NCBI GenBank assembly: GCA_027484165.1
Contig: JAIXWH010000099.1
Location: 1 to 37,478, forward strand
Source of the DNA: Chitinophagaceae bacterium
GTDB taxonomy: Bacteria > Bacteroidota > Bacteroidia > Chitinophagales > Chitinophagaceae
DNA: 37,478 bases
Direction of reading: 5' to 3'
Shown in pieces: positions 17,764 to 26,271 of the stretch; the first letter of the stretch is position 1, and each line of letters opens with the position of its first letter. Under the pieces are notes generated by a model. The model was not told where the DNA came from, did no database searches, and saw only the letters and a list, made by a program, of their open reading frames with translations. Made by a program: the position numbers and the translations under genes.

Positions 17764-19053
17764 ATGACTAAAAACTTCATTTTTTCGGTAGCCGTTTGTG
17801 CATCCGTACTAGCAATCGTAAGTTGCAGTAAAAACAAATCAGGAAAATCAACACCTAATGATGGTCAACTTCATGGTGTAGCTCCAGCATCTCGTTGGAC
17901 ACCAACTAAGCCAATCGGTATGGTTTATGTTCCAGCTGGTACTTTTCACATGGGATCAAGTGACGAGGATATTAATTATACCTACACTGCTCGTAATAAA
18001 TCGGTATCTATTAGTGGATTTTGGATGGATGCTACTGAAATCACAAACAATGAGTATCGTATGTTTACCAATTGGGTGAGAGATTCAGTTGCGGCTAAAT
18101 TGTTGAATAATGTAAAACAAAATACAGCAGATGGCACCGAGGCTGTAGATTGGAAAAAAATGGCTACTGTAAAATGGGGAGACAAATCTACCATCGAAAA
18201 AATAGATGCAATTATTGTAACTCCAGACAATAGAATATTCGGAAAGAAGGAAATAGATGCGAATAAAATCGTATATCAATCTGAAGTTTTTGATTATAAA
18301 GCTGCAGCTATGAACAAGGATGTTACCATTCCTAGATCTGCTTTCATTCGTAAAACTCAGGTTAAAGTATATCCTGATACATTGTGTTGGGTTAGGGATT
18401 TTGCTTATTCTTACAATGAGCCAATGGCAAAAAAGTACTTCGGACACCCTGCTTTCGGAAACTATCCAGTAGTTGGTATCAATTGGAAACAGGCAACTGC
18501 TTTTTGCGAATGGAGAACAAATTATATGAATGGTTTTTTAGAGTCTAAAAAAAGAACTGCAGAGTCTAATTTTAGATTACCAACAGAGGCGCAATGGGAA
18601 TATGCTTCAAGAGGTGGAAAATCTCAATCTCCTTACCCATGGGGTGGTCCATATCTTAGAAATAAAAAAGGCTGTTTGTTAGCAAACTTTAAACCAGGAA
18701 GAGGGAATTATCCTGAAGATGGTGGTTTTTACACAGTTAGAGCTGACGCATACTGGCCAAATGATTTTGGCTTATACAATATGGCGGGTAATGTTGCAGA
18801 ATGGACATCATCTTTATATTTTGAAAATGGGTATTCTTTCCAGCATGATATGAATCCAGATATCAGATGGAATGCAAAAGAGTCAGATCCTCCTAGAATG
18901 AAGCGTAAAGTTATCCGTGGTGGAAGCTGGAAAGATGTTGGATATTTCCTACAAACCAGCGCAAGAGCATACGAATATCAAGATACCGCAAAATCGTACA
19001 TTGGTTTCCGCTGCGTATTGGATTTGCCTGTAGCTATGAAAAAACGCAGATAA
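17764..19053 (+). CDS. gldK: Gliding motility / type IX secretion lipoprotein GldK
   Basis: An outer-membrane-anchored lipoprotein that forms the periplasmic ring of the type IX secretion system with GldN (PorK/PorN in Porphyromonas). The 429-residue protein has a lipoprotein signal with lipobox IVSC and Cys21. The FGE-sulfatase-like domain follows, with MVYVPAGTFHMGSS near residues 53-66, TEITNNEYRMFTNWV, FRLPTEAQWEYASRGG, GNVAEWTSS and VIRGGSWKD. It has the large insertion between the first and second domain halves expected for GldK. It is the first gene of gldKLMN and has its own -7 element. Confidence 0.95.
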   Translation: MTKNFIFSVAVCASVLAIVSCSKNKSGKSTPNDGQLHGVAPASRWTPTKPIGMVYVPAGTFHMGSSDEDINYTYTARNKSVSISGFWMDATEITNNEYRMFTNWVRDSVAAKLLNNVKQNTADGTEAVDWKKMATVKWGDKSTIEKIDAIIVTPDNRIFGKKEIDANKIVYQSEVFDYKAAAMNKDVTIPRSAFIRKTQVKVYPDTLCWVRDFAYSYNEPMAKKYFGHPAFGNYPVVGINWKQATAFCEWRTNYMNGFLESKKRTAESNFRLPTEAQWEYASRGGKSQSPYPWGGPYLRNKKGCLLANFKPGRGNYPEDGGFYTVRADAYWPNDFGLYNMAGNVAEWTSSLYFENGYSFQHDMNPDIRWNAKESDPPRMKRKVIRGGSWKDVGYFLQTSARAYEYQDTAKSYIGFRCVLDLPVAMKKRR

Positions 19054-19169
19054 TCCCCAGTAGAATATTGAGATAACATACACTAGCTATCTTTTTTATG
19101 AAAATCGGGTAGTTACGATAAACATTTGAAATACACTTTAACATAACAAACCTTAAAAATTAAAACAAA

Positions 19170-19919
19170 ATGTCAGTTAAAATTAATCCAAAAACGAGTA
19201 AATGGATGGATGTAATGGTATCACTTGCTGCTGCAATAGTTATCTTTGGAGCGTTACAAAAAATTCTTCACACAGCTATCGCAGATTTATTTCTACAAAT
19301 AGGTCTCTATACTGAAGCTGCAATTTTTGCTGCTTATGGTATTATTTATATAAAAGCACCTTTGGAAGATGATGGACATGCGCATGCAGCAAAGCCTATC
19401 AATCCAATGGAAGCGATGGATAAAATGATGAAAGATGCAGATATTACTCCTGCTAACATGAAAAAACTAGGCGAAGGATTCCAAAAATTAGGTACTACTG
19501 TATCTGGAATTGCTGATGTTAGTGATGTTGTTAAATCAACAAGTGATTTCGGAGCAAAAGCAAAAGAAGCTACAGCTTCAATTTCTTCAATGTCAGCTGC
19601 ATTCACTGCAAGTGCTACTACAATGGGCTCATTCAACAATGCAGCTGAAAGTGCAAAAGGTTTTCATGAGCAAGTTCAGGTACTGACTAAAAACTTAGGT
19701 TCTTTAAATACTATTTACGAATTGGAATTAAAAGAAAGCAACAACCACTTGAAAGCATTAAATAACTTCTACGGTAAATTAGCTGAAGCAAGTCAAGCGA
19801 TGACTAGTAGTGTTGAAGATGCTACTAAAGTTAAAGATCAAATCTCTGCTTTAGCCGGAAATCTAAGCAAATTGAATGCTGTTTATGGAAACATGCTTAC
19901 AGCTATGCAAGGTAGATAA
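19170..19919 (+). CDS. gldL: Gliding motility / type IX secretion motor protein GldL
   Basis: The inner-membrane stator-like component that, with GldM, uses the proton-motive force to drive type IX secretion and gliding. The 249-residue protein has two N-terminal TM helices (about 13-31 and 38-60) and a long cytoplasmic coiled-coil-rich tail. Membrane-embedded charged residues K31 and E49 are present. E49 corresponds to the glutamate shown to be essential in Flavobacterium johnsoniae GldL. A His/Ala-rich linker (GHAHAAKP) follows the second helix. It lies 116 bp after gldK and 67 bp before gldM. Confidence 0.95.
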   Translation: MSVKINPKTSKWMDVMVSLAAAIVIFGALQKILHTAIADLFLQIGLYTEAAIFAAYGIIYIKAPLEDDGHAHAAKPINPMEAMDKMMKDADITPANMKKLGEGFQKLGTTVSGIADVSDVVKSTSDFGAKAKEATASISSMSAAFTASATTMGSFNNAAESAKGFHEQVQVLTKNLGSLNTIYELELKESNNHLKALNNFYGKLAEASQAMTSSVEDATKVKDQISALAGNLSKLNAVYGNMLTAMQGR

Positions 19920-19986
19920 TTGAAAGATTATCTATAATAAAATTCTATCCAAACAATATTTTTAAAAATAATTAATATCACAAGTT

Positions 19987-21528
19987 ATGGCTTTACCTAA
20001 AGAGCCCAGGCAGAAGATGATTAACCTGATGTACCTGGTGCTTACAGCATTGTTAGCACTAAACGTTTCATCAGAAATTTTGAATGCCTTCAAGGTTGTA
20101 GATAAGAGTTTGATTACATCAAACGAAAATTTGAATTCAGCTAATAGTACTTTGTATACCTCTCTAGAGGCCAAATTAAAAGATCCCATGACTTCTGAAA
20201 AAGCAAAGCCATGGAACGATAAAGCTAATCAGGCTAAAAAGTTATCAGTTGAATTAAGTAATTATATTGATCAATTAAAAATTGATCTCAAAGCTGAAGC
20301 TGGAGCTAAGATGGTTGAAAAAGAGGGTAAAATGGTTGAAGAATTTAAAGAAGATGATTTAGAAGCACCAACTCGCTTATTCGGCAACGAAAAAGGAGGA
20401 AAAAATAAAGGTGTTGAATTAAGAGATAAATTGAATGCCTATAGAGATGCTATGCTTGCTATAGATTCTTCAATTGCTAAAGAATTTTCTACTACGTTTC
20501 CAGTAGATCGCCAAGACAAGATAAAAGGACAGAATGGTAAAGAGAAAGACTTTACTTACGCTTATTTTCACATGACACCAACTGTTGCCGCATTAACCTT
20601 GTTGAGTAAGTTTCAAAACAATGTAAAAAATGCAGAAAATCAAGTTGTAACTTATTGTCATAATCAAGTAGGTGCCGTAAAGGTTGTTTATGATCAATTT
20701 GCTGCTTTAGTTGGACAAAGTTCAAACTATGTAATGCCTGGCGAAGAAGTGGAAATCACTGCTGGAGTTGGTGCATATAGTAAAGCAGCCCAGCCTCAAA
20801 TATCAATTGGAGGTTCTTCAATGGTATTGCAACCTGATGGTAGAGCAAGCTATAAGTTTAAAGCAAATGGTTCAGGATCAAGATCAGTACCAGTTAATGT
20901 TACATATACTAAACCAGACGGTACAAAAGAATCGAAGACATTTGATGTTAAATATACTGTTGGAACCCCTGGTGGAGCTGCAGTAATGCCTGACAAAATG
21001 AATGTGTTCTATATTGGTGTTGATAACCCTGTAACCATTGGTTCTCCAACTGGTTGGGATAAAACAACAGTAAACATTTCAAATGGTACAATAACTGGAT
21101 CAGGTTCAAATCGTGTTATTCGCCCTGCTGCTACTCCCGGTCAAAAAGCTGTGATTACAGTTGTTGCGGATAAAAAACCATCAACTTTCGAATTTAGAAT
21201 CAAGAGAATCCCAGATCCTGTATTTAAAATAGGTTCTGGTAAAATTAGAATGCCGTCAGTTGAGTTTAAAAGTCAACAATTTTGCCGCGCTGAGTTAGAA
21301 AATTTTGATTTCGATCTAAGATTTAGTATTGTTAGTGCTACAGTTTATTTCTCGGGTGCAAACTTTTCAAATGTGGTTACATCAACAATCAATGGAAATA
21401 ATTTATCTTCTTTAGCTTCATTTATATCAAGATGTGGACCGGGTTCTGTTATATCATTTGATAATGTAAAAGTACAAGGACCAGATGGTGTAAGATCTAT
21501 AGAAGGAAAATCAATCGCTCTTTATTAA
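19987..21528 (+). CDS. gldM: Gliding motility / type IX secretion motor protein GldM
   Basis: The partner of GldL: one N-terminal TM helix joins the motor and a long periplasmic rod of stacked domains reaches the GldK/GldN ring. The 513-residue protein starts MALPKEPRQKMINLMYLVLT, with the conserved basic residue R8 just before the helix (about 11-33). The rest is periplasmic. The central region looks helical (about 60-235), and the C-terminal half looks like beta domains with PGEEVEITAGVGAYSKA and Gly/Pro-rich turns. It begins 67 bp after gldL and ends 10 bp before gldN. Confidence 0.96.
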   Translation: MALPKEPRQKMINLMYLVLTALLALNVSSEILNAFKVVDKSLITSNENLNSANSTLYTSLEAKLKDPMTSEKAKPWNDKANQAKKLSVELSNYIDQLKIDLKAEAGAKMVEKEGKMVEEFKEDDLEAPTRLFGNEKGGKNKGVELRDKLNAYRDAMLAIDSSIAKEFSTTFPVDRQDKIKGQNGKEKDFTYAYFHMTPTVAALTLLSKFQNNVKNAENQVVTYCHNQVGAVKVVYDQFAALVGQSSNYVMPGEEVEITAGVGAYSKAAQPQISIGGSSMVLQPDGRASYKFKANGSGSRSVPVNVTYTKPDGTKESKTFDVKYTVGTPGGAAVMPDKMNVFYIGVDNPVTIGSPTGWDKTTVNISNGTITGSGSNRVIRPAATPGQKAVITVVADKKPSTFEFRIKRIPDPVFKIGSGKIRMPSVEFKSQQFCRAELENFDFDLRFSIVSATVYFSGANFSNVVTSTINGNNLSSLASFISRCGPGSVISFDNVKVQGPDGVRSIEGKSIALY

Positions 21529-21538
21529 AATTAATTTT

Positions 21539-22573
21539 ATGAGTAGTAAACTATTTAAGTACGTATTCTTTTTTATCGCATTCTGTTGCATTGCAGAATT
21601 AGCTTCTGCACAAAAAAGAAAATCTACAAAGAAAACCACAAAGGGAAAAACTAGAGCTAATATTCAAGCTTCAGTTCCAACTGCAGATACTACAGCTGTA
21701 GTTACTGCACCTCCTGACACAGCTAAAAAGGATCAAGTGGTGACTATAGATAGTTTTCCTATTCCAAAAATTAAACCTTCATTACGTCCTGACGAATCAG
21801 TAGAAACAACAGTACTAAGAGAGCGTATGCCACTCGCTTACGAACATCTCAGAGCTGATGATGCAGTATATCGTCAAAGAGTTTGGAGAGAGATTGATAC
21901 GAGAGAAAAGATAAATCAAACATTTGCATATGCAGCAAACGAAGATAATGGCAACCAAAGATTTATCTCAATTTTATTACAAACACTTCAAGATTCAACT
22001 AAAGGGATAACAGCTTTTTCTAGTATTGATGATAGATTTACAACACCAATGACAAAAGCTGAACTCATTAAAGGTGTTGTTGGAGATCCTGTAGAAGTAC
22101 CTGAGTATGATTCACTTGGTAATTTGATTGGAACAAAAAAGAAAAATAATGATATCAATTTAGATTCATTTTACAAATTCCACATCAAAGAAGAGGTTGT
22201 TTTTGATAAAGAAAGTTCAAGATTATTTTGGAGAATTCTTGGTATTGCCCCAGTTAAAAATATTTATAATTCAGCTGGATTATACCTAGGTGAGTCAGAG
22301 TTGTTTTGGGTTTATTATCCTGATATGCGTCCTGTATTCTCAAATTATGAAGTATATAATGGAAAGAATTTTGGAAGCAGAATGAGTTGGGATGATTTGT
22401 TTGAAAGCAGAATGTTTAATGGAAGAATAATCAAATGTTCTTTAGACAATCCAAGAGACGAAGCAATTAAAAATATCAAATCATTTGATCAAAAGAATAT
22501 GCTCCAATTGTTTGAAGGAGAAAATATCAAACATAAAATATTTACATACGAGCAAGATCAATGGAGCTATTAA
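21539..22573 (+). CDS. gldN: Gliding motility / type IX secretion ring protein GldN
   Basis: The periplasmic partner of lipoprotein GldK in the type IX secretion ring. The 344-residue protein has a signal peptide (about 1-24, ending ELASAQ), then a Lys/Thr/Pro-rich low-complexity stretch to about residue 85, then the conserved GldN/PorN domain. That domain has RVWREIDTREKINQTFAYAANE and, near the C-terminus, FWVYYPDMRPVFSNYEVYN with SWDDLFESRMFNGRI. It is the last gene of gldKLMN and is followed by a strong inverted-repeat terminator. Confidence 0.95.
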   Translation: MSSKLFKYVFFFIAFCCIAELASAQKRKSTKKTTKGKTRANIQASVPTADTTAVVTAPPDTAKKDQVVTIDSFPIPKIKPSLRPDESVETTVLRERMPLAYEHLRADDAVYRQRVWREIDTREKINQTFAYAANEDNGNQRFISILLQTLQDSTKGITAFSSIDDRFTTPMTKAELIKGVVGDPVEVPEYDSLGNLIGTKKKNNDINLDSFYKFHIKEEVVFDKESSRLFWRILGIAPVKNIYNSAGLYLGESELFWVYYPDMRPVFSNYEVYNGKNFGSRMSWDDLFESRMFNGRIIKCSLDNPRDEAIKNIKSFDQKNMLQLFEGENIKHKIFTYEQDQWSY

Positions 22574-22584
22574 TTTAGTTATTA

Positions 22585-22634
22585 TCTCAAATAAAAAACC
22601 CCTTAATTCAAAATAAGGGGTTTTTTATTTGAGA
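22585..22634. terminator. Bidirectional terminator between gldN and uvrC, perfect 21-bp stem
   Basis: Arms at 22585-22605 and 22614-22634 are perfectly complementary over 21 bp with an 8-base loop (22606-22613). Each strand carries a run of T after the GC-rich core (CCCCTTA/TAAGGGG), so it can stop transcription from both convergent genes. The right arm contains the uvrC stop codon and part of its last three sense codons. Confidence 0.92.
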
Positions 22635-24424
22635 TACTTTTTTATTAATTCAGTTTTTGATTTACCAACTAATTCAATTAGTTCGTTTTCAGCTGTAGCT
22701 TTAATCTTTTTAACCGACTTGAATTTTTTAAGGAGTAAGTCAGCAGTAGAGGTACCTATACCTGGTATAGATTCCAACTCATTTTTAATTGCATTATTGC
22801 TTCTTGTATTTCTATGAAATGTAATTCCAAATCGATGTACCTCATCTCGTATTCTTCGAATTAATTTTAGTATATCGCTATTCCAATCGAATAGAATAGA
22901 TTCCTTATCATTAGCAAAAAATATTTCTTCTTTGTTTTTTGCAAGTCCAACTAATGTTACTTTTCCTCTAATACCCAATTCATCAATTGATTCCAAAGCC
23001 GCATTTAATTGACCTTTACCACCATCTATAATAATCAAATCAGGAAGAGCTTCACTTTCTTTTAATGCTCTATAGTATCTTCTGTATACTATTTCTTTCA
23101 TACTTGAAAAATCATCTATCCCAACAACAGTCTTTATTTTAAACCTTCGATAATCATTTTTCGAAGGGATCCCATCTTTAAAACATACCATAGCCGCAAC
23201 AGCATTACTGCCCTGCAAATTTGAATTATCAAAGCATTCAATATGCCTAGGTATTTTTAATAATCGTAAATTTATTTGAAGCTCTGTCAATAATTTCTCT
23301 CTTTCTTCATCATTTTTATCTTCTAAATGAAGACGCTTTTGATGAGCGATTTCGGTTAAAAAAAAGTTTACATTTTTTTGAGAAAGTTCAAGAAGTTTTT
23401 TCTTGTCGCCTGATTTAGGGACTGTAATTTTTATTTCTTTGTCTGGATATTTTATATCAAAAGGGACAATAATTTCTTTTGCATTGCTTTCGAAATTGTC
23501 TCTTAATTGGGCAATTGCAAATGGCAATACTTGTTCGGCTGTTTCGTCTAATTTTTTTTCTACAAATATTGTTTTTGTGCGAACTACACTTCCATTGTTT
23601 ACTGACAAATAATTGATGTAAGCTAAATTTCCTTCTTCTACTATAGAAAAAATATCAGTTTCGGCAATTTTTGTATTGACAACAGTTGATTTAGCTTGAT
23701 AAGCTGAAAGTAAATTGATTTTATTTTGAAAAAAAGCTGCTTTTTCAAATTCTAAATTTGATGAATGTTCTTTTATTTTATTTTTTAAATCGGTGAGTAA
23801 GGGTTGCAAATTTCCTTTTAATAGAGATTTTAACTGTGATAAACCTTCATTATACTCTTCTATGCTCTGAAAGCCTTCACATGGACCCTTGCAGTTGCCT
23901 AAATGATACTCCAAACAGACTTTGAATTTATTTTTGTTGATTTTGTTAGGAGATAAATTGAGCGTACAAGTTCTGAAAGGAAACATTTGTTTAACGAACT
24001 CAATTATTTCTTTAGCATTTGAAATAGAGCTATAGGGTCCAAAGTATTGAGAACCATCATTTATCTTTTTTCTGGAAAAAAATACACGAGAAAAATCCTC
24101 ATTTTTTATAACAACATAAGGGTAACCCTTGCCGTCTTTTAAATTAATATTATAATGGGGCTGATATTCTTTAATTAGTGAGCTTTCAAGGAAAAAAGCA
24201 TCTTCTTCTGTATCAACAATTGTAAATTCAATAGCATTAATTTTTTTTACTAATTCAATTGTTTTTTGATTAGAAATGTTTTTGTTGAAGTAACTAGATA
24301 CTCTTTTTTTTAAATTCTTTGCCTTTCCAACATAGATAAGTTTATTCGTAGAATCAAAATATTTATAAATCCCAGGAAGTACAGGAATTTTTGACGACAA
24401 TTGACTAAATTCTATCTGATTCAT
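22625..24424 (-). CDS. uvrC: Excinuclease ABC subunit C
   Basis: The nuclease subunit of nucleotide excision repair, cutting on both sides of UvrAB-marked lesions. The 599-residue protein has the GIY-YIG domain (about 14-95, with PGIYKYF and IYVGKAKNLKKRVSSYF), a Cys-rich stretch, and a UVR motif near residues 203-240 (NLEFEKAAFFQNKI). The RNase H-like 5' nuclease domain carries IECFDNSNLQGSNAVAAMV and PDLIIIDGGKGQLNAA. A C-terminal helix-hairpin-helix has IPGIGTSTADLLLKKF. Its ATG at 24424 lies 9 bp after the stop of a lipoprotein gene, which suggests co-transcription with the upstream sigma-factor run. The stop overlaps the terminator. Confidence 0.97.
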   Translation of the reverse strand: MNQIEFSQLSSKIPVLPGIYKYFDSTNKLIYVGKAKNLKKRVSSYFNKNISNQKTIELVKKINAIEFTIVDTEEDAFFLESSLIKEYQPHYNINLKDGKGYPYVVIKNEDFSRVFFSRKKINDGSQYFGPYSSISNAKEIIEFVKQMFPFRTCTLNLSPNKINKNKFKVCLEYHLGNCKGPCEGFQSIEEYNEGLSQLKSLLKGNLQPLLTDLKNKIKEHSSNLEFEKAAFFQNKINLLSAYQAKSTVVNTKIAETDIFSIVEEGNLAYINYLSVNNGSVVRTKTIFVEKKLDETAEQVLPFAIAQLRDNFESNAKEIIVPFDIKYPDKEIKITVPKSGDKKKLLELSQKNVNFFLTEIAHQKRLHLEDKNDEEREKLLTELQINLRLLKIPRHIECFDNSNLQGSNAVAAMVCFKDGIPSKNDYRRFKIKTVVGIDDFSSMKEIVYRRYYRALKESEALPDLIIIDGGKGQLNAALESIDELGIRGKVTLVGLAKNKEEIFFANDKESILFDWNSDILKLIRRIRDEVHRFGITFHRNTRSNNAIKNELESIPGIGTSTADLLLKKFKSVKKIKATAENELIELVGKSKTELIKKYLK

Positions 24425-24433
24425 TTTTAATGA

Positions 24434-25003
24434 TCACCATTTAATACTGATTTCATCTACAATATCAGTAGTGTTTTCAACACTTTTAATTGTAATAATT
24501 TTACAACTCTTTTCAGGTATCCAAGTTAATTGTTTTGTGGTAATACTGTCGATTTGTTTTACTAGATATATCCTTGAAACACAATTGGATTCAGGATTAA
24601 TATATATATCCCAATGTTTCCATGGGCTTATAACCGAATGATTTTCTTTCAAATCGTAACTAAAAGTATATGCATTGATCGTGTTATCAAAAAAAGCACT
24701 TTCTAAATAAGATTTAGCATCATTTAGAGAATCAATTTTTGGGCTAGTAAAGTCTAAAAATTCATTGTGAACTGATTCTAGTTTAATCCAATTTGAATCA
24801 ATAGCAATACCCTTTTTATATAAATATTTAATCGGATTTTTACCTAAAGTTTTTATTTTATTTATTTCTCCTTTAATAAAATCAGTAACAGGAAAAAAAG
24901 ATGAGGCGCTATTTACTTTTTCTGAGATATTGTTTTCATTTTTTTTAACAGAACAAGAAATGAATAAAGTGACAACTAACAATATAAAGTTTTGACTTCT
25001 CAT
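24434..25003 (-). CDS. Uncharacterised lipoprotein in the sigma-factor run
   Basis: A 189-residue predicted lipoprotein. The N-terminal signal has lipobox FISC with Cys17 followed by SVKKNENN. The mature part is polar with mixed beta-type and helical segments and contains PWKHWDIYINPESN near residue 127 and CVSRIYLVKQ after it. I do not recognise a family. It lies 26 bp after the dual-membrane protein gene and 9 bp before uvrC, so its expression is probably tied to the sigma factor. A role with its neighbour at the envelope is an inference only. Confidence 0.75.
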   Translation of the reverse strand: MRSQNFILLVVTLFISCSVKKNENNISEKVNSASSFFPVTDFIKGEINKIKTLGKNPIKYLYKKGIAIDSNWIKLESVHNEFLDFTSPKIDSLNDAKSYLESAFFDNTINAYTFSYDLKENHSVISPWKHWDIYINPESNCVSRIYLVKQIDSITTKQLTWIPEKSCKIITIKSVENTTDIVDEISIKW

Positions 25004-25029
25004 TTACTTTCAAAATTTATTTGTAATGA

Positions 25030-26250
25030 TTAAAACGTTTTTGAAATTCCAAATTTCATTCCAAAATTATATGGGTTGTTGAAGGAATTCATCAAATTGT
25101 TATTGCCTGAAAATAATTGATATCTGAACTGAGGACCAGCATTAAAGTAAGAGTTTTTGTTAATTCTTAAACTTAGATAAGTTTCAAAATTAGAGTTCAA
25201 GTTAAATTTATTTAATTTGAACTGTTCATAAATAGGCAAATAATTTGTATTGTTTGAAACTGGATTGTCATAGATTTTATAGGTTGGCTCTAAACTCGCA
25301 CCTGCGTACCAATGAACTCTGTCGTTTCCAGCAAGTTCAAACTCTGAACCAATTGGGAGTGAAATTCTATATGAATTTAATTCTAAAAGTCCATTTTGAT
25401 TGTCGCTTAGTAAAAAGTAGTTATTGCTTACATTTGTTTGTTTGTTAAAATCAGATTCATTGTTTTCTTCTATGACATTAGAAAAACTTGCTCTTGTGTA
25501 AATGAGTTCTAAACCAGCTTTAATCCGAAAAGAATTACTTATTTGATATAAAATCGCACCACCGGCATTAAGGTTTAAATCGGAATATCGAAATCTTTGT
25601 TTTTTATTCTCTGAAACCTCATTAATTTCTTCAATTCCAGTAGCTTGATTTCTATTTTTTAAATTATTAAAACTCATAGAGGGAGTTGCGTGTATTTCAT
25701 AGGAGAAATTATTAAAATCTTTTTTATTATAGACTAATTTATCAATAGATTTATTCTTAAAATTATTTTCATTAATTTGGTTATTTACAATAAGTCCATC
25801 AAAAGAGATAGGATTGTTATCTTCTTTTAATAAATCATATTTTTGTATTTCAAAATTGGCATGATTCGTAATGATATTCAAACTATCTTTCTCATTTATA
25901 TTAAATTCTATTTGTTGAATTGTTTTTGTTTTATTTTTCAGTAATAATTTCTGATCAACATTGATTTGTATGTTTTGGCTTGATAACAGACTAGAAACAA
26001 TTTTTTTACTACTTTTTATATTTGTTTGTGTTTGTGTAGTTTTAATTGAACTTTTGCTTGTGTTTAAAAAATCAATTGAGAAAAAAATAAATAAAAAAAA
26101 TAGTGCTGTGAGTATAGAAGGTAAATTTTTGCTAGGGTGAATATGATTATAAATACTGAACCAAACCCTTTTATGGGGTGTCATTTTAAAATCTTTCGTG
26201 CTGTTACGAAGGAATTGTTCAAAAGAATCTATGTTATGATAATTACTCAT
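25030..26250 (-). CDS. Putative dual membrane-spanning anti-sigma factor (cytoplasmic segment, TM helix, linker, outer-membrane barrel)
   Basis: A 406-residue protein with an unusual layout. Residues 1-43 are polar with no export signal (FEQFLRNSTKDFK, HKRVWFSIYNHI), resembling short sigma-binding N-termini. Residues 44-61 form one hydrophobic helix. Residues 62-180 are a Lys/Asn/Ser/Thr-rich, probably extended linker. From about 182 to 406, amphipathic strands end in terminal Phe, as in an eight-strand outer-membrane barrel (for example LNLNAGGAILYQI, SFRIKAGLELIY, HWYAGASLEPTY, NFGMKFGISKTF). It starts 21 bp after an ECF sigma gene. This matches the Dma type of anti-sigma factor described in Bacteroides thetaiotaomicron. 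The assignment is inferred from topology and context; sequence homology was not tested. Confidence 0.7.
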   Translation of the reverse strand: MSNYHNIDSFEQFLRNSTKDFKMTPHKRVWFSIYNHIHPSKNLPSILTALFFLFIFFSIDFLNTSKSSIKTTQTQTNIKSSKKIVSSLLSSQNIQINVDQKLLLKNKTKTIQQIEFNINEKDSLNIITNHANFEIQKYDLLKEDNNPISFDGLIVNNQINENNFKNKSIDKLVYNKKDFNNFSYEIHATPSMSFNNLKNRNQATGIEEINEVSENKKQRFRYSDLNLNAGGAILYQISNSFRIKAGLELIYTRASFSNVIEENNESDFNKQTNVSNNYFLLSDNQNGLLELNSYRISLPIGSEFELAGNDRVHWYAGASLEPTYKIYDNPVSNNTNYLPIYEQFKLNKFNLNSNFETYLSLRINKNSYFNAGPQFRYQLFSGNNNLMNSFNNPYNFGMKFGISKTF

Positions 26251-26271
26251 TTTTTACCTCCAGTGATGTCT

